Positions 50,634-61,545 of a stretch of 64,000 bases of DNA are shown here, in pieces (the stretch's first letter is position 1; each line of letters opens with the position of its first letter). Both the position numbers and the translations under genes were made by a program. Where the stretch lies: positions 1,550,001 through 1,614,000 of the forward strand of contig NW_020167524.1 in the NCBI RefSeq assembly GCF_001641265.1, read 5' to 3'. The notes beneath the pieces were generated by a model, which did no database searches, had not been told where the DNA came from, and saw only the letters and a program-made list of their open reading frames with translations. Source of the stretch: Pseudogymnoascus destructans (taxonomy: Eukaryota > Ascomycota > Leotiomycetes > Thelebolales > Thelebolaceae).

Positions 50634-51519
50634 GCGCGAGTGAGAGGTTGGCGTGGGCTTGAGCATTAGGTTGGCGTGAGCGCGAGGTCCGCCTGGGCGT
50701 GAGGAAATGGAGGCAGCCTGGCTAGGCACATATCAACTGCCGCCCGGGTTGCCGGAAACCCCCAGCGCAGCCTCGTCTCACCCCGCATTCTCGGAGAGGC
50801 CTCCCGCTGCGTTCCCCACGCATATGGAAGGGTTTCATTGGTCACATAACATGGCGTTGGCGTATTTTGTAGCATAGATGGACGAGTTGGTTGGGTTGCA
50901 ATGGGTTGCAATGGATGGGACATGTACGTACTAAGATGGTTATACGAGAGATTTTACCTTGTTTGCTTGCAGCGGTGAATGCGTGTGGACGTGAGGTGAA
51001 CCGTGCGCTGTCACGCTGGGGGGACGGGGGTTAAGTGGTGTGATGGTGTGCATATCTCGGGCCGGGAGGTGATACAGAGTGCGGACGGGAGGGGAGTGAG
51101 TGAGGGGCTGCCGATGTTGTATCCCTTTATGAACTTGGGATTATGCTATTCTCATAAGCCCTATGGAGAATTAGGGTGGGCAAGAAGTGCTAGTTAACAA
51201 TAAACATGCCTGCCCCCTTCAGCCTAACGAGCAGAAAGTGAGAATGGTTTACGGCGGCAGGGGTTGACAAGAAAGCACGTGATATGGAAGAATAGGTCGC
51301 GTGACTATGTCGATAAATGCCTAGATCACGTGGTGTCATCTACCATGTAGTCACATGATATTGACAGGGTATATCACCTGACGCAAATCACATGATCTCA
51401 GTCATCTTTCCAATTCCAAATCCAAGTCGCGTCGCGTGACAGGGGGAGATGAGGGATTCCCCAAGCGACGGCAATATCCTTTCCCGTATCCCTTACTGCT
51501 CTTGTGCTCTTGTGCCCCT

Positions 51520-51580
51520 GTCGCCTATAGCCTATCGCCTGTCGCCTATAGCCTATCGCCTGTCGCCTGTCGCCTGTCAT
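51520..51580. repeat. TCGCCTATAGCCTATCGCCTG tandem repeat
   Basis: Seven-base sub-units (CGCCTAT / CGCCTGT / AGCCTAT) in tandem. Frames across it are repetitive only. Confidence 0.85.
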
Positions 51581-51764
51581 GCTGCCATGTAGGCGGTACG
51601 GTACTGGAAGGAAATATTAGCCCATCCATTGCTCTAACCATGCATCAATCACGCATTCATCATTCTACAGTCTATTCTTTTACAGCTGCTCTATAATATT
51701 ATCGAATTTACCTATTTACGATTAACACCCTACCGTACCTCGCACGTGAAAGGTGAGGGGGGTT

Positions 51765-51830
51765 GCTGGGGGATGCTAGGGGATGCTGGGGGATGCTGGG
51801 GGATGCTGGGGGATGCTGGGGGATGCGACA
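51765..51830. repeat. 11-bp minisatellite (GGGGGATGCTG)
   Basis: About six units, first one or two diverged. Confidence 0.9.
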
Positions 51831-52034
51831 AGAATTCCCTCTCCACGTTCCCCATATCCACGCCTCATTGGCCAATTCGAACCCAAAACCCTTCACAACG
51901 GTGCTGGATCGACCACTTTGACCAACACCGACCACATCGACCACTAGTTTTGCCACGAAGTGTCGCGTGCTTCCAGCGTGAAGCAACAACAAGCTGGCAA
52001 CAGAGCACATGGTGAGGCCCTGGAGGGCTATGGA

Positions 52035-52150
52035 GCTACGATCGACTACCCACGACTACCCACGACTACCCACGACTACCCACGACTACCCACGACGATC
52101 GACTACCCACGACTACGATCGACTACCCACGACTACCCACGACTACCACC
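52035..52150. repeat. 10-bp minisatellite (CGACTACCCA)
   Basis: About ten units, some replaced by CGATCGACTACCCA or CGACTACCAC. Confidence 0.9.
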
Positions 52151-52661
52151 GACTACCCACGACTACCACCGACCATCCAGCTACCATTCAGCTACCATCC
52201 AACTACCAGAGGCATGGACCATCAGTACCTCCCATCCCTCAGACATTTCACTGTCCACGCGTGTACCTTGCACCTCACACGAGTGTATCATCTGGTATGG
52301 TCACAGGTGGGTGGATAACACCACTGCCACTCCCACTCCCACTCCCACTCCCACCCCATTCTCTCATACTTCCTCACAACACAGATAGATAATCCTCCCT
52401 CCCCTCCCCTCCCGTCTTCTTTTCCCCTTTCTCTCTCCTTTCTTTTTCTCTCTCTCTCTTCTCCACTCATTTCCACATATCCCCAGATCCAAAAGCTCAA
52501 GTTCATCTGTTTATCGTTTCTCTCTTCTCCTATCTTCTCACCGCACCGCTCGCCTCGCATAGCCACACTCGCCTTATCGCTCCAGTCGATCGATCGCCTG
52601 CTGAGCACGCGATTGCTTGCCACGTCCCAGCACCACCAGGCAACCCTCATTCCTGTCGAGG

Positions 52662-53926
52662 ATGCCCCGTCCCACGGCTCCCCCCACACCGTCCTCCTCG
52701 ACCGACCTCAAAAGCCGCGATGGCTCCCTCTTCATCTCCTCGCAGATGTCCTTTGAGCTGCCTCCCCCAGCTCTAACATTTGACTCGCGGCCCTCCAGCA
52801 CGTCCGCCGCCTCGTCCTCCTCCTCATACCACCCGCACTCGCCCATGTCCGGCGCGCAGCCTGCTCCGGCGGCCAAACCCCGAGCCTCGACCGGCAGGAA
52901 ACGCACCTCCACTGCGGGATCCAGCGCTGCCAAGGGCGCCGAGCCATTCGACCTGCCTCCCCCACCCACGCGCACCCGCAAGATCATCCAGATGAAGCCC
53001 GCTGATGCGCCCGCCAGCGCGCCGTCCGCCGATGAGCAGCCTGCCAAGACCGCCGCGGCGAGCAAGCGCAAGCCGCCCTCCGCAACGAGCGCTGCGGGCC
53101 GCAAGATGGCGCGCAAGACGGCGCATAGCCTGATTGAGCGGAGGCGGCGGAGCAAGATGAACGAGGAGTTTGGGGTGCTGAAGGATATGATCCCCGCGTG
53201 CAAGGGGGAGATGCACAAGCTTGCTATTCTACAGGTAAGCTAGCTATATGCCCTATCTACCGCTGTCAGATCGACAGGGTTGTTGTATTATGAGACTAAC
53301 CCATCCACCAGGCCAGCATCGAATACGTCCGCTACCTCGAAGACTGCATCGCGCAGCTCAAATCCCCATTCAACACCCCCACCATCGCCATCCGCCACGA
53401 ATCAACCTCCATCGCACCACACTCCTACGCGGCCTCCTCCAGCGCCTCCGAAGCCTCACACACAGATACCGAGATGACTACCGCGCCGCCTGCGTTCGCC
53501 CAACAATCCGCGCAGCAGCACCAGCAGCACCAGCAGCAACATCACCACCACACCCAGCAACCACAACAAATCCCCCAGCAGCAACATCACCACCACACCC
53601 AGCAACCACAACAAATCCCCCAGCAACAACCCTCGCAATCCCCACCCCTCCGCGCCGCGGAGGACTTCCAGCGCACATACAGCTTCTCGCACTCCTCGTC
53701 CACCTCCCCTGCTTTCGGGCCTCAGACCTACACCGGTGCGCCCGCATGGCTGGGTAGTGCAGCCAGCTCAGCGCTGACGAGCCCAGCCCTCGGGCCGATG
53801 GCGGAGGAGGAGACGGCTACTGTCGCGCTGATGATGTTGAATGGGGATTGGAGGATGGGGGAGCAGAGGGAACGGGAGAGGGGGGGGCTGTGGCGGGGGG
53901 GGAGGTGCAGAGGCCGAGGGGGATGA
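52662..53926 (+). CDS. basic helix-loop-helix transcription factor
   Basis: Two exons, 52662-53234 and 53312-53926, 395 aa as read. The bHLH lies at about residues 153-205: basic region ARKTAHSLIERRRRSKMNEE with the His/Glu/Arg pattern (H...E..RR) that reads CACGTG-type E-boxes, helix 1 FGVLKDMIPA, then KLAILQ joined across a 77-nt intron to ASIEYVRYLEDCIAQL. Upstream is Ser/Pro/Ala-rich; downstream is a Gln/His repeat (HHHHTQQPQQIPQQQ twice) and Ser-rich sequence. It is nuclear; target genes are unknown. The last roughly 30 residues (QRERERGGLWRGG) look non-natural: another frame across poly-G runs gives RPRGMSVRDMLST then a stop at 53950-53952, which looks like a true C-terminus. Confidence 0.88.
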
Positions 53927-55027
53927 GTGTTAGGGATATGTTGAGTACGTAGACTTAAGAGCGAGGTGGGGGAGGGGTGTTTTGTTGGTGTTGGAGGAGG
54001 GTGGATGGCGTTGGAGGGATTGGGAGTTTTGGGAGATTGGAAGGGGGGGGGGATGTTTGGGGATGGGAATGGGATGGGACGGGATGGGATTCTAGAAAAA
54101 ACCGATGATTTATATATGTCAAGGTCAACGAGGTGTTTGCTTTTCGCTACGGGCCATTTGTTTTTGTACATCTTGATACGGCCATGGTTACGACCAGAGT
54201 ATCGCCTCGAGCCATTCATCCAGTAGAGTACCACAAACCACCACCTCATCAGCAACCATCGTCCCTCACTCTCCCGTCGAGGCCCGATGAGGCTGAGTCT
54301 ACATAAATCACGCACACAGCTCTCGCCCATCCATCCCATACTCCACCGCCCCCACGCAACCCTGCTGTCTCCCCTGAAACACATATTTTCTTTTTCGCCC
54401 CGTATCATAGATACCACCACGCACATCTCCCCTTCTACGATTCCGACGCTGCCAAAAAAGAGAGACGGAGAGGCCTGTATAGAGCCCCCAAAGTCGCCGT
54501 CCTGTGCACCCTAGACCGACCCCGTGCGTGCGGCATCCAGACCATCCCCATGGTGTGTGCGCGCGCCCCCAATAACTCCCCGCGTCTCACCACGACCGAT
54601 TTGCGATCTCACACACGACCGATTTGCGATCTCACACACGACCGATTTGCGATCTCAGGTGCGAACATATCACCATCCACACCACAGACATGTGCGCAGT
54701 TTCTGTTACGGTACTCGCCAAGGGAGGATGCGCTAGTGCATGTGGGGGTGCGGCGGGGGTGCTTTGATCCGAGTCTTGGCGAGGTGTGGAATTAATTAAT
54801 TTGGGGATAAGACTGACGAGGGGCTCGATGGTGGACAACATCACGACACTCGACAATTGACACGCGACACGCGACACACGACATAAACGACACACGACAC
54901 AAACGACACACGACACAAACTACCAAAGGACCTTTTCTTCATTGTTGTTATATACAGTTGTGGTTTAGGGCTGTGTATTGGATACTTTTTTGTTAGGGGT
55001 ATGAGACGGGAGCTGGTGTGATTGGAT
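53927..55027. other. 1.1 kb intergenic region with short tandem repeats
   Basis: G-rich (53.95-54.09 kb) then AT/CT-rich. It has a 22-23 bp repeat with core CGACCGATTTGCGATCTCA in three copies (54595-54657) and ACGACACACGAC-type repeats (54840-54920). No supported gene. Confidence 0.5.
54595..54657. repeat. three tandem copies of a 22-bp unit
   Basis: Unit CGACCGATTTGCGATCTCAC plus ACA, the last copy shortened. Copies are identical over the shared part. Confidence 0.9.
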
Positions 55028-57352
55028 ATGCGCACTCTTGTGATCCTGGCTGTGGCGATTGTGGCGGTGGCCGTTGGGGCGCTGTCGGAGGATGGCGGGC
55101 AGATTGTTATCGGCGGTCACTCGCGTGCGAAGGAGGGGAAGAAGTTCAGTGGGCGGTTTTTGCATATTACAGGTACGATCATCTCTCTCCATCTGTCTCC
55201 CTCACCATCGTCATCACCGTCGTCGTCGTCGCCACCATTACTTTAAACCCCTTAAACCCTCAGCTAACACCCTCCCCCTCCAGACCTCCATCCAGATCCC
55301 TACTACAAGCCGCATACCTCCCTCACCACATGCCACCGCACTCCCGGCCCCTCCCTCCCCTACGGCACCCCCCTCTCCGACTGCGACTCCCCCCTGTCCC
55401 TCGTCAACGCGACTCTCTCCTGGATCGACGCCCACCTCCCCGCCGTCGACTTCGTGATCTGGACCGGCGACTCCGCGCGCCACGACAGGGACGAGCAGAT
55501 TCCCCGTACCGCAGCCGAGATTACCGATACCAACACGCAACTCGCTGATGCGTTTCGCGAGGCGTTTGCGGATAAGGGCGTCCCGGTTGTGCCGACGTTG
55601 GGGAATAATGATATTCTCCCCCATAACATCCTCCTAGCGGGTCCGAATAAGTGGTTACAGACGTATGGCCGCGTATGGCACCATTTCATACCCGAAGCGC
55701 AACGCCATGGGTTCCAGCGCGGGGGGTGGTTCACGGTAGATGTTATCCCTGGGCGTTTGGCGGTCGTGAGTCTGAATACGCTATATTTCTTCGAGCGCAA
55801 CAGTGCTGTTAATGGATGCGCGAAGAGGAGCGAGCCGGGGTGGGAACAGATGGAGTGGTTGGGGATACAGCTTGGGTTTATGAGGGATAGGGGCGTGAAG
55901 GCGATACTGATGGGGCATGTGCCGCCCGCGCGGACGGGGCGGAAGAAGTTGTGGGATGAAAGTTGTTGGGGACGGTATGTGGTGTGGGTGGAAAGGTATA
56001 GGGATGTGGTTGTGGGAGGGGCATGGGGACATATGAATATCGACCATTTCCTGCTGCAGAAGGGGAAGAATGGTGTCAAAGCTCTGATGGGACCGCAGAG
56101 TGAGGAGGTGGTGGAGGGGTGGGCGATTGGTGATATGGGAGGGGACGTCGCGATAGCGTCTGTGGACGAGTATCTCGGAGAGCTGAGGGATGGGTTTGCG
56201 AAAGTCCCGGATCCGAGGGATGCGTTGAAGAGGGAGGTGGAGGGGGAGTCGAGGGGGGAGAGGGAGAAGAGGAAGAGGGCGCTGAAGAGGATGGGCGGGG
56301 AGTGGGCGAAGCGGTATCAGGTGTCGCTTGTGAGCCCGAGTGTGGTGCCGAATTATTTTCCGTCGTTGAGGGTGGTGGAGTATAATGTTAGTGGGCTGGA
56401 TGGAGCGGTGGGGGGGGAGGTGGAGGAGAGGGCGACTGCTACGTCGTGGGGGTTGCCTGGGGAGGATGAGGGTGAGGATGAGGACTTTGATGAGGAGGAT
56501 TCTGACGACGAAGATGAGGTGGAGGATGAAGAGGAGGACGGAGACGCACACACCGATGGCAAGAAAGACAAAAAGAAGAAGAAGTACCGCAAACCCACAC
56601 ACCCCAAACACCCCGACCTCAAGATCCCACCTCCACCCCCGCGCGGCTCACCACCGGGTCCAGCATACTCCCCCCAGCCACTGTCGTGGACGGGGTATAC
56701 GCAGTACTTTGCGAATCTGACTCGTATGGCTGAGGCTGAGGCTGCGGCCGATGCTGCTGCTGCTGCTACTAATTCCAACGGTGTGGATGTAGAAGGAGGC
56801 GGCAAGGGGAAGAACGGCAAGGGAGGCAAGGGGGGGAAGGACAAGCCGAAACATGGAGATGGCGGCGAATTCAAATACGAAATCGAATACACCACCTTCA
56901 ACGACTCAAAGGGGTTTGCACTCCCGGACTTGACTGTGCGGAGTTTCCTGGGGTTAGCGCATCGGATTGGTCGCGCGAAGGGGGGGATTTCAAGTTTTGG
57001 CGCTATGGAGAGTGCCGAAGAAGTTGATGCCGAAGCTGGTGCCGAAGTTGATGCCGAAGCTGGTGCCAAGGAGGATGAGGTGCGGGGACTGGTAGAGAGA
57101 GTACGAAACTGGTTCTCGGACGACGACGAAGATGTGGAGGCAGAAGGCAAGAAGAAGAAGAAGAAGAAGAAGAAGAATGGGAAGGGGAAGAAGGGAGAAA
57201 ACAAGAAGCGCGAGAGGGCGTGGAAGGTGTTTGTTAATAGGGCGTTTGTGGGGACGGGGGCGGAGGAGAGGATGGGCTCCTCCGGTGTGAGTGAGAGGGA
57301 GAGGGGGGAGGGGGGAGGGGGAGGAGTTGTAGATGGATGGATGGATAGATGA
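55028..57352 (+). CDS. PPN1: vacuolar endopolyphosphatase Ppn1
   Basis: Two exons, 55028-55172 and 55284-57352, 737 aa. A short N-terminal hydrophobic segment (LVILAVAIVAVAVGAL) would act as a signal anchor. Calcineurin-type metallophosphatase motifs: FLHITDLHPDPYY after splicing, VIWTGDSARHDRD, PTLGNNDILPHN, LMGHVPPAR and VVGGAWGHMNIDHF. The order and the STNHFLH-like end match Ppn1, which cuts long polyphosphate chains in the vacuole. The C-terminal third has unusual low-complexity acidic (DEGEDEDFDEED), Lys-rich (KKKKKKKKNGKGKKG) and Ala-rich stretches around YQVSLVSPSVVPNYFPS and SWTGYTQYFANLT, both conserved. The coding strand shifts from C-rich to G-rich near 55.5 kb. Confidence 0.9.
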
Positions 57353-57566
57353 GGGGTTGTAAATGGATGGAGGAGGTAGCTGTTTGTAGATATATACCCA
57401 TTTGATGCATTTAACACCAACTCATCATCAACTCACCCTAACGCATCCATAATCACCTCCTCTATCAACCCTAGAATCATGAAACGGGCCAAATTGATAG
57501 AGTGATTCATAGTAGAGTAGAATAGCTATAGAATAGACTTAATAGATTAGTAATAAACTAATAATA

Positions 57567-58317
57567 ACGTACTTGCATAACGACTGGCCATGTATAACGA
57601 CTGGCCACCTCCACTACACTTAATCCCTTTTATAATAGCTATTATAGAAACCACAACACCAAATCAATTAAAACTACTCGGAATCCTCTTCTCTAGAGGT
57701 TACTAGTACCACTTAACAGGTTCGTGCATTATGACCGGCCATACTGCAAACGCTACAGTGCTAGGCGCGTACTTGAGCCCCCTCTGCGCGACGACTACCA
57801 CGATTTGTTTCAACCTTCAACTGCTCACCTACATCCTTCTCAGCTATTAGATCCTCTGCTTTCTGCATACTAAGTAACCCTCCTGTCGAAAACGCGTAGT
57901 AAGCTCGGGATGACGCTTAACAAAGTTCTCTGCCGATCGTGGTCTAACACGCGACGCGTCGCGGTCCGTACGAAGGCGATCGGCCATTTCTCGAACGTCT
58001 TCAAGCCGGGGCTGAAATCCTCGCAAATCTAGGTCGAGTATCCGATTAAGCAGCACCCTCTCTTCTAGGTCGGTCAACTTTCTTAAGTTGGCGGAGATAT
58101 CGCGTCGTGAGTCTTGCCTAGCGCGTCGGTAACGAAGGGTTGTACGAGGGACGTTGTAGGTTGTAGCTGCAGATGAGACTGCAAGAGCAGGGTCGTTTTT
58201 AAGGGCTCTAATAGCAAGGATAATGCGATTTTCAATTGAAGACGTTTCCATCTTTTTTCGTGGAGAAAAGTACTGTGCAATGTAGAAGTAGTAAAATTGG
58301 TGGTGGAGGTGGCCACT
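57567..58317 (-). mobile_element. Fot1/pogo element (family Z), internally deleted
   Basis: Left end ACGTACTTGC after a TA at 57565-57566, with ATAACGACTGGCC at 57577-57589 and 57594-57606 (17-bp period). On the minus strand the transposase starts at 58251 (METSSIENRIILAIRALK) and reaches NFVKRHPELTTRFRQ near 57.88 kb, then jumps to the C-terminal part and ends with a CCHC knuckle (CSVCSMAGHNARTC, TAA at 57713-57715). The whole DDE catalytic domain is missing, so this is a non-autonomous derivative. The right end is cut by LTR-A copy A6. Confidence 0.88.
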
Positions 58318-59904
58318 TGTCATACTGACATTCGTTGCACTCAGTTTGCTATCAAACTCAAGAGCAAACTTGGAAATCTCCTCCTCAAACCTACAAGTCA
58401 CTATACATATTTTGGCTTATCACACCAACAACAAGAGCAATACTACTCAACGATTGCTACAACCATCTATGATTCATTACACGTCATCGCTCCTTAGTTA
58501 CTGGGCCGATATTACCACATAGCATATCTCTACAACCCTCTATGATTCATTACATGACATCACTCATACTACCACATGACATATCTCTACCAACTAGAGG
58601 CCTAGGAGCATGAACGATAGCTCTAAAAGCTCCTACGAACCTCTATGATTCATTACATGTCATCACTCTTTAGTTACCCACAAGATTGGTTAAGTTATGA
58701 CATAATTTGTCTATGACATAATTTGTCTATGACATAATTTGTCTATGACATAATTTGTCTATAGGGGTACTCTGACCTTGGACCTCCTTTTACTTCCTAT
58801 AGGCTACGAACCTAAGAGATGGTTCTATGGGATTCTCTTACGTTGACTACAGTTACCAAGCCTGGTTAGTCATGGAAAGTCTTGGAAAATGAGAGAACTA
58901 CACTCCTTTAGCATAAATAGTGTAATGGTGGGTGCACCAGATGTGAGAATCTAGCCACCCAAGGAAGGGATGAATTTACTAAGACAACACACTGTCTTAG
59001 AAAACAGAGCCAAAGGGTCGTAGCTTAGACTATTCCACAACGCAGCAATCAGGTGTGTGATGTAGTGAAGTGGTTCAGACAAGTTGCAACAAATGTTGAG
59101 TCTGGGAACTCAGGGGTAAGTCAGAGGTTAACACCTCACTGACTTTTCAGAAACAAGGAGTAACAAGATGAATGCTTGGAAGCTTGGAAAAGACGTGGAA
59201 GTATGTGATAATCGATTTACTGTATTGTCTGCTTGCCCTTTCTTAAGGAAAGGGCAATCCTATTTATGCTAAAGGAGTGTAGTTCTCTCATTTTCCAAGA
59301 CTTTCCATGACTTACCAGGCTTGGTAACTGTAGTCGACGTAAGAGAATCCCATAGAACCATCTCTTAGGTTCGTAGCCTATAGGAAGTAAAAGGAGGTCC
59401 AAGGTCAGAGTACCCTATAGACAAATTATGTCATAGACAAATTATGTCATAGACAAATTATGTCATAGACAAATTATGTCATAACTTAACCAATCTTGTG
59501 GGTAACTAAAGAGCGATGACATGTAATGAATCATAGAGGTTCGTAGGAGCTTTTAGAGCTATCGTTCATGCTCCTAGGCCTCTAGTTGGTAGAGATATGT
59601 CATGTGGTAGTATGAGTGATGTCATGTAATGAATCATAGAGGGTTGTAGAGATATGCTATGTGGTAATATCGGCCCAGTAACTAAGGAGCGATGACGTGT
59701 AATGAATCATAGATGGTTGTAGCAATCGTTGAGTAGTATTGCTCTTGTTGTTGGTGTGATAAGCCAAAATATGTATAGTGACTTGTAGGTTTGAGGAGGA
59801 GATTTCCAAGTTTGCTCTTGAGTTTGATAGCAAACTGAGTGCAACGAATGTCAGTATGACACTTGGGTGGCTAGATTCTCACATCTGGTGCACCCACCAT
59901 TACA
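58318..59904 (-). mobile_element. solo LTR-A (copy A6, inverted) interrupted by copy A7
   Basis: Pieces 58318-58920 and 59862-59904 belong to one inverted LTR-A; compared with copy A2 about 290 bp between them are missing, next to the A7 insertion. It has four tandem copies of the AGACAAATTATGTCAT word on the reverse strand (about 58697-58765). The outer flanks CCACT and TTAGT do not match. Confidence 0.85.
58921..59861 (+). mobile_element. solo LTR-A (copy A7) nested in A6
   Basis: 941 bp, TGTAATGG...TATGACA, of the same variant as A5, with four copies of the AGACAAATTATGTCAT word (about 59415-59483). The flanks do not form a target duplication because of the adjoining deletion in A6. Confidence 0.88.
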
Positions 59905-60071
59905 TTAGTGGTGAGACTTCCTAATTAGGGTCATAGATGTAGACCTATTCTATATTAGTATTATAAAGAAGTTAAGATAAATGACTTACTTTTCTCTCAA
60001 AGCTAGACATAGAGCTTCTTCTCATTAGTAGAAGCTTAGTTTCTAGCATTTCTCCCCTAATCACCACTTAA
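59905..60071 (-). mobile_element. possible LTR fragment (family D)
   Basis: Read on the minus strand it starts TGTTAAGTGGTGATTAG at 60071 and ends TCTCACCACTAA at 59905, where LTR-A cuts it. The near-palindromic TTAAGTGGTGA / TCACCACTAA ends suggest a copia-type LTR. No target duplication is available to prove it. Confidence 0.45.
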
Positions 60072-60074
60072 CAG

Positions 60075-60345
60075 AACAACAGCACCCTTCTGCCTCATCC
60101 CCTTCACTCCTTTAGAAATGGTATCACCTTCTAAGGATTCCTTAACCAACATTTAAATGGTCTGTTGGTCATAGTTGGCTGCCTTCATTTTGTTGGTGTA
60201 GGTAGCCATCTTCTTAGTCTTATCTGCCTTGTTATTGAATTCAACTACCTAGGGGTGAACATGACATCTACGGATGTTGAACTCAGCCAAGACCAAGTTG
60301 ACTTAGGGAGAGAGGCAGTTGGAGTAAGATAGGAAGACATTGTAA
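60075..60345 (-). pseudogene. unidentified decayed coding relic
   Basis: One minus-strand frame reads VVEFNNKADKTKKMATYTN and MLVKESLEGDTISKGVKG with two in-frame stops. The composition is protein-like but I recognise no family. Its position next to the possible LTR suggests the tail of a retroelement polyprotein. Confidence 0.35.
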
Positions 60346-60465
60346 TTAGTAATAGTTGAAGTAAGAGTTAAAGAAGTGATATTATAAGGAGAAAGGAAAG
60401 GCATAAAGAGGAATAAGGCAAGTAGAAATAGGGGTATTCTTACTATGAATTACTTCTTATTATGC

Positions 60466-60557
60466 TAGGGTTTGCTAGGGTTTGCTAGGGTTTGCTAGGG
60501 TTTGCTAGAGGGTTTGCTGGGGTTTGCTGGGGTTTGCTGGGGTTTGCTGGGGTTTGC
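60466..60557. repeat. 10-bp minisatellite (TTTGCTAGGG / TTTGCTGGGG)
   Basis: About nine units; the first half carries A and the second half G at one position, with one irregular unit between. Confidence 0.9.
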
Positions 60558-60954
60558 TTACATATCCGCTTACAAATCCAGGGGTGTCGGCGATGTCGTT
60601 CGCTTAGTATACGGACACTGGTGTCCGTATACTGGAACTCGTGGGGAGAAGGGGGGGGGAGATGACATGGTGCAGTATAGATGTCGGGGATACTCTAGCT
60701 GGAGAGGTAGACAGCCCAGCGTCGTCCGTTCGTATGCAGCTGTTTAACTGCAGCGAGTCGGAATGGAGGTAGATGAGATGAGAATAGCAGGAACTGCCAA
60801 GGCAAGTAGACGAGAGAGTAGACAGCAGATGTACCTGTACCTCCCCTCCCCAAACGGCGGCACATCTCCGCACCCAATCCTGCCAAACCGGCATCTCCAA
60901 AACCGCCAGATCCGAGTTCGTGCCGGCGCAGCGGCTCTTCGCATGTGAGAGGGG

Positions 60955-61075
60955 GGTTTTTTTTTCTTTGTGGGAAGGATGGGGGTGGGGGTGGGGTGGG
61001 GTGGGGTGGGGTAGGGGTGGGGGTGGGGATGAGTATGGGGATGAGTCTGGGGATGGGTACGGAGTACGGGTATGG
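60955..61075. repeat. G-rich simple repeats
   Basis: GGGTGGGG and GATGAGTATGGGG-type words in tandem. G-runs could form quadruplexes. Confidence 0.8.
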
Positions 61076-61364
61076 GTATTGTCGGTTGTAGTATGTACCG
61101 GTACCTTTGTGCACGGTGGTGCGGGGAGGGGAGTGGAGCGAGGCTGGTGTTGGTACTTTGCTGTGCTTTGTTGCGGGGTACGAAGGGGGGATTGTACACG
61201 TAGGGGGAAGATGGGTATCTTATCACATGCTGGGATGGTGGTGGATCCATGTATCTGTACCTCACCAGCGCAGGAGTGAAGGTAGCTAAGACTTTTACCC
61301 CAGCTGCCAGAGTGGGTGGGTGGGATGTACTGGGTACGGGTTGAGGAGGAAGGGGATTGGGGAA

Positions 61365-61545
61365 ATGGGGGAGGGGGGGGGGAGGGAGGAATTGAGGTGG
61401 GATGGGGGGAAGAAGAAGGGGGATGGGGGGAAGAGGGGAAGAAGGGAAGAGGGGAAGAAGGGGAAGAGGGGAAGAGGGGAAGAAGGGAAGAGGGGAAGAA
61501 GGGGAGGAAGGGGAAGAAGGGGAGGAAGGGGAGGAAGGGGGTAAC
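61365..61545. repeat. 180-bp homopurine tract (GGAAGAAGGGAAGAGG)
   Basis: Almost pure purine on the + strand, built from GGAAGA, GGGGAA and GGAGGAA units. Such tracts can form triplex DNA. Confidence 0.9.

Larger units (their letters stand above)
50634..52661. other. 2 kb intergenic region rich in tandem repeats and a CT-rich leader
   Basis: No supported gene. It holds TCGCCTATAGCC-type repeats (51520-51580), an 11-bp array (51765-51830), a 10-bp array (52035-52150), a CACTCC array (52320-52355) and a long pyrimidine tract (52390-52465). The pyrimidine tract is common just upstream of highly regulated fungal genes and probably belongs to the bHLH promoter or 5' leader. CACGTGATAT and CACGTGGTGT at 51276 and 51329 are E-box sites (CACGTG) that a bHLH protein could bind. 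Confidence 0.5.

Noticed and set aside
52035..54660. CRISPR-like arrays from the tandem repeats
   Set aside because: Units are directly abutting without unique spacers, and this is a eukaryotic genome.
55781..57420. Long minus-strand ORFs opposite PPN1
   Set aside because: They are shadows of the PPN1 coding strand; the plus strand has splice sites and metallophosphatase motifs.
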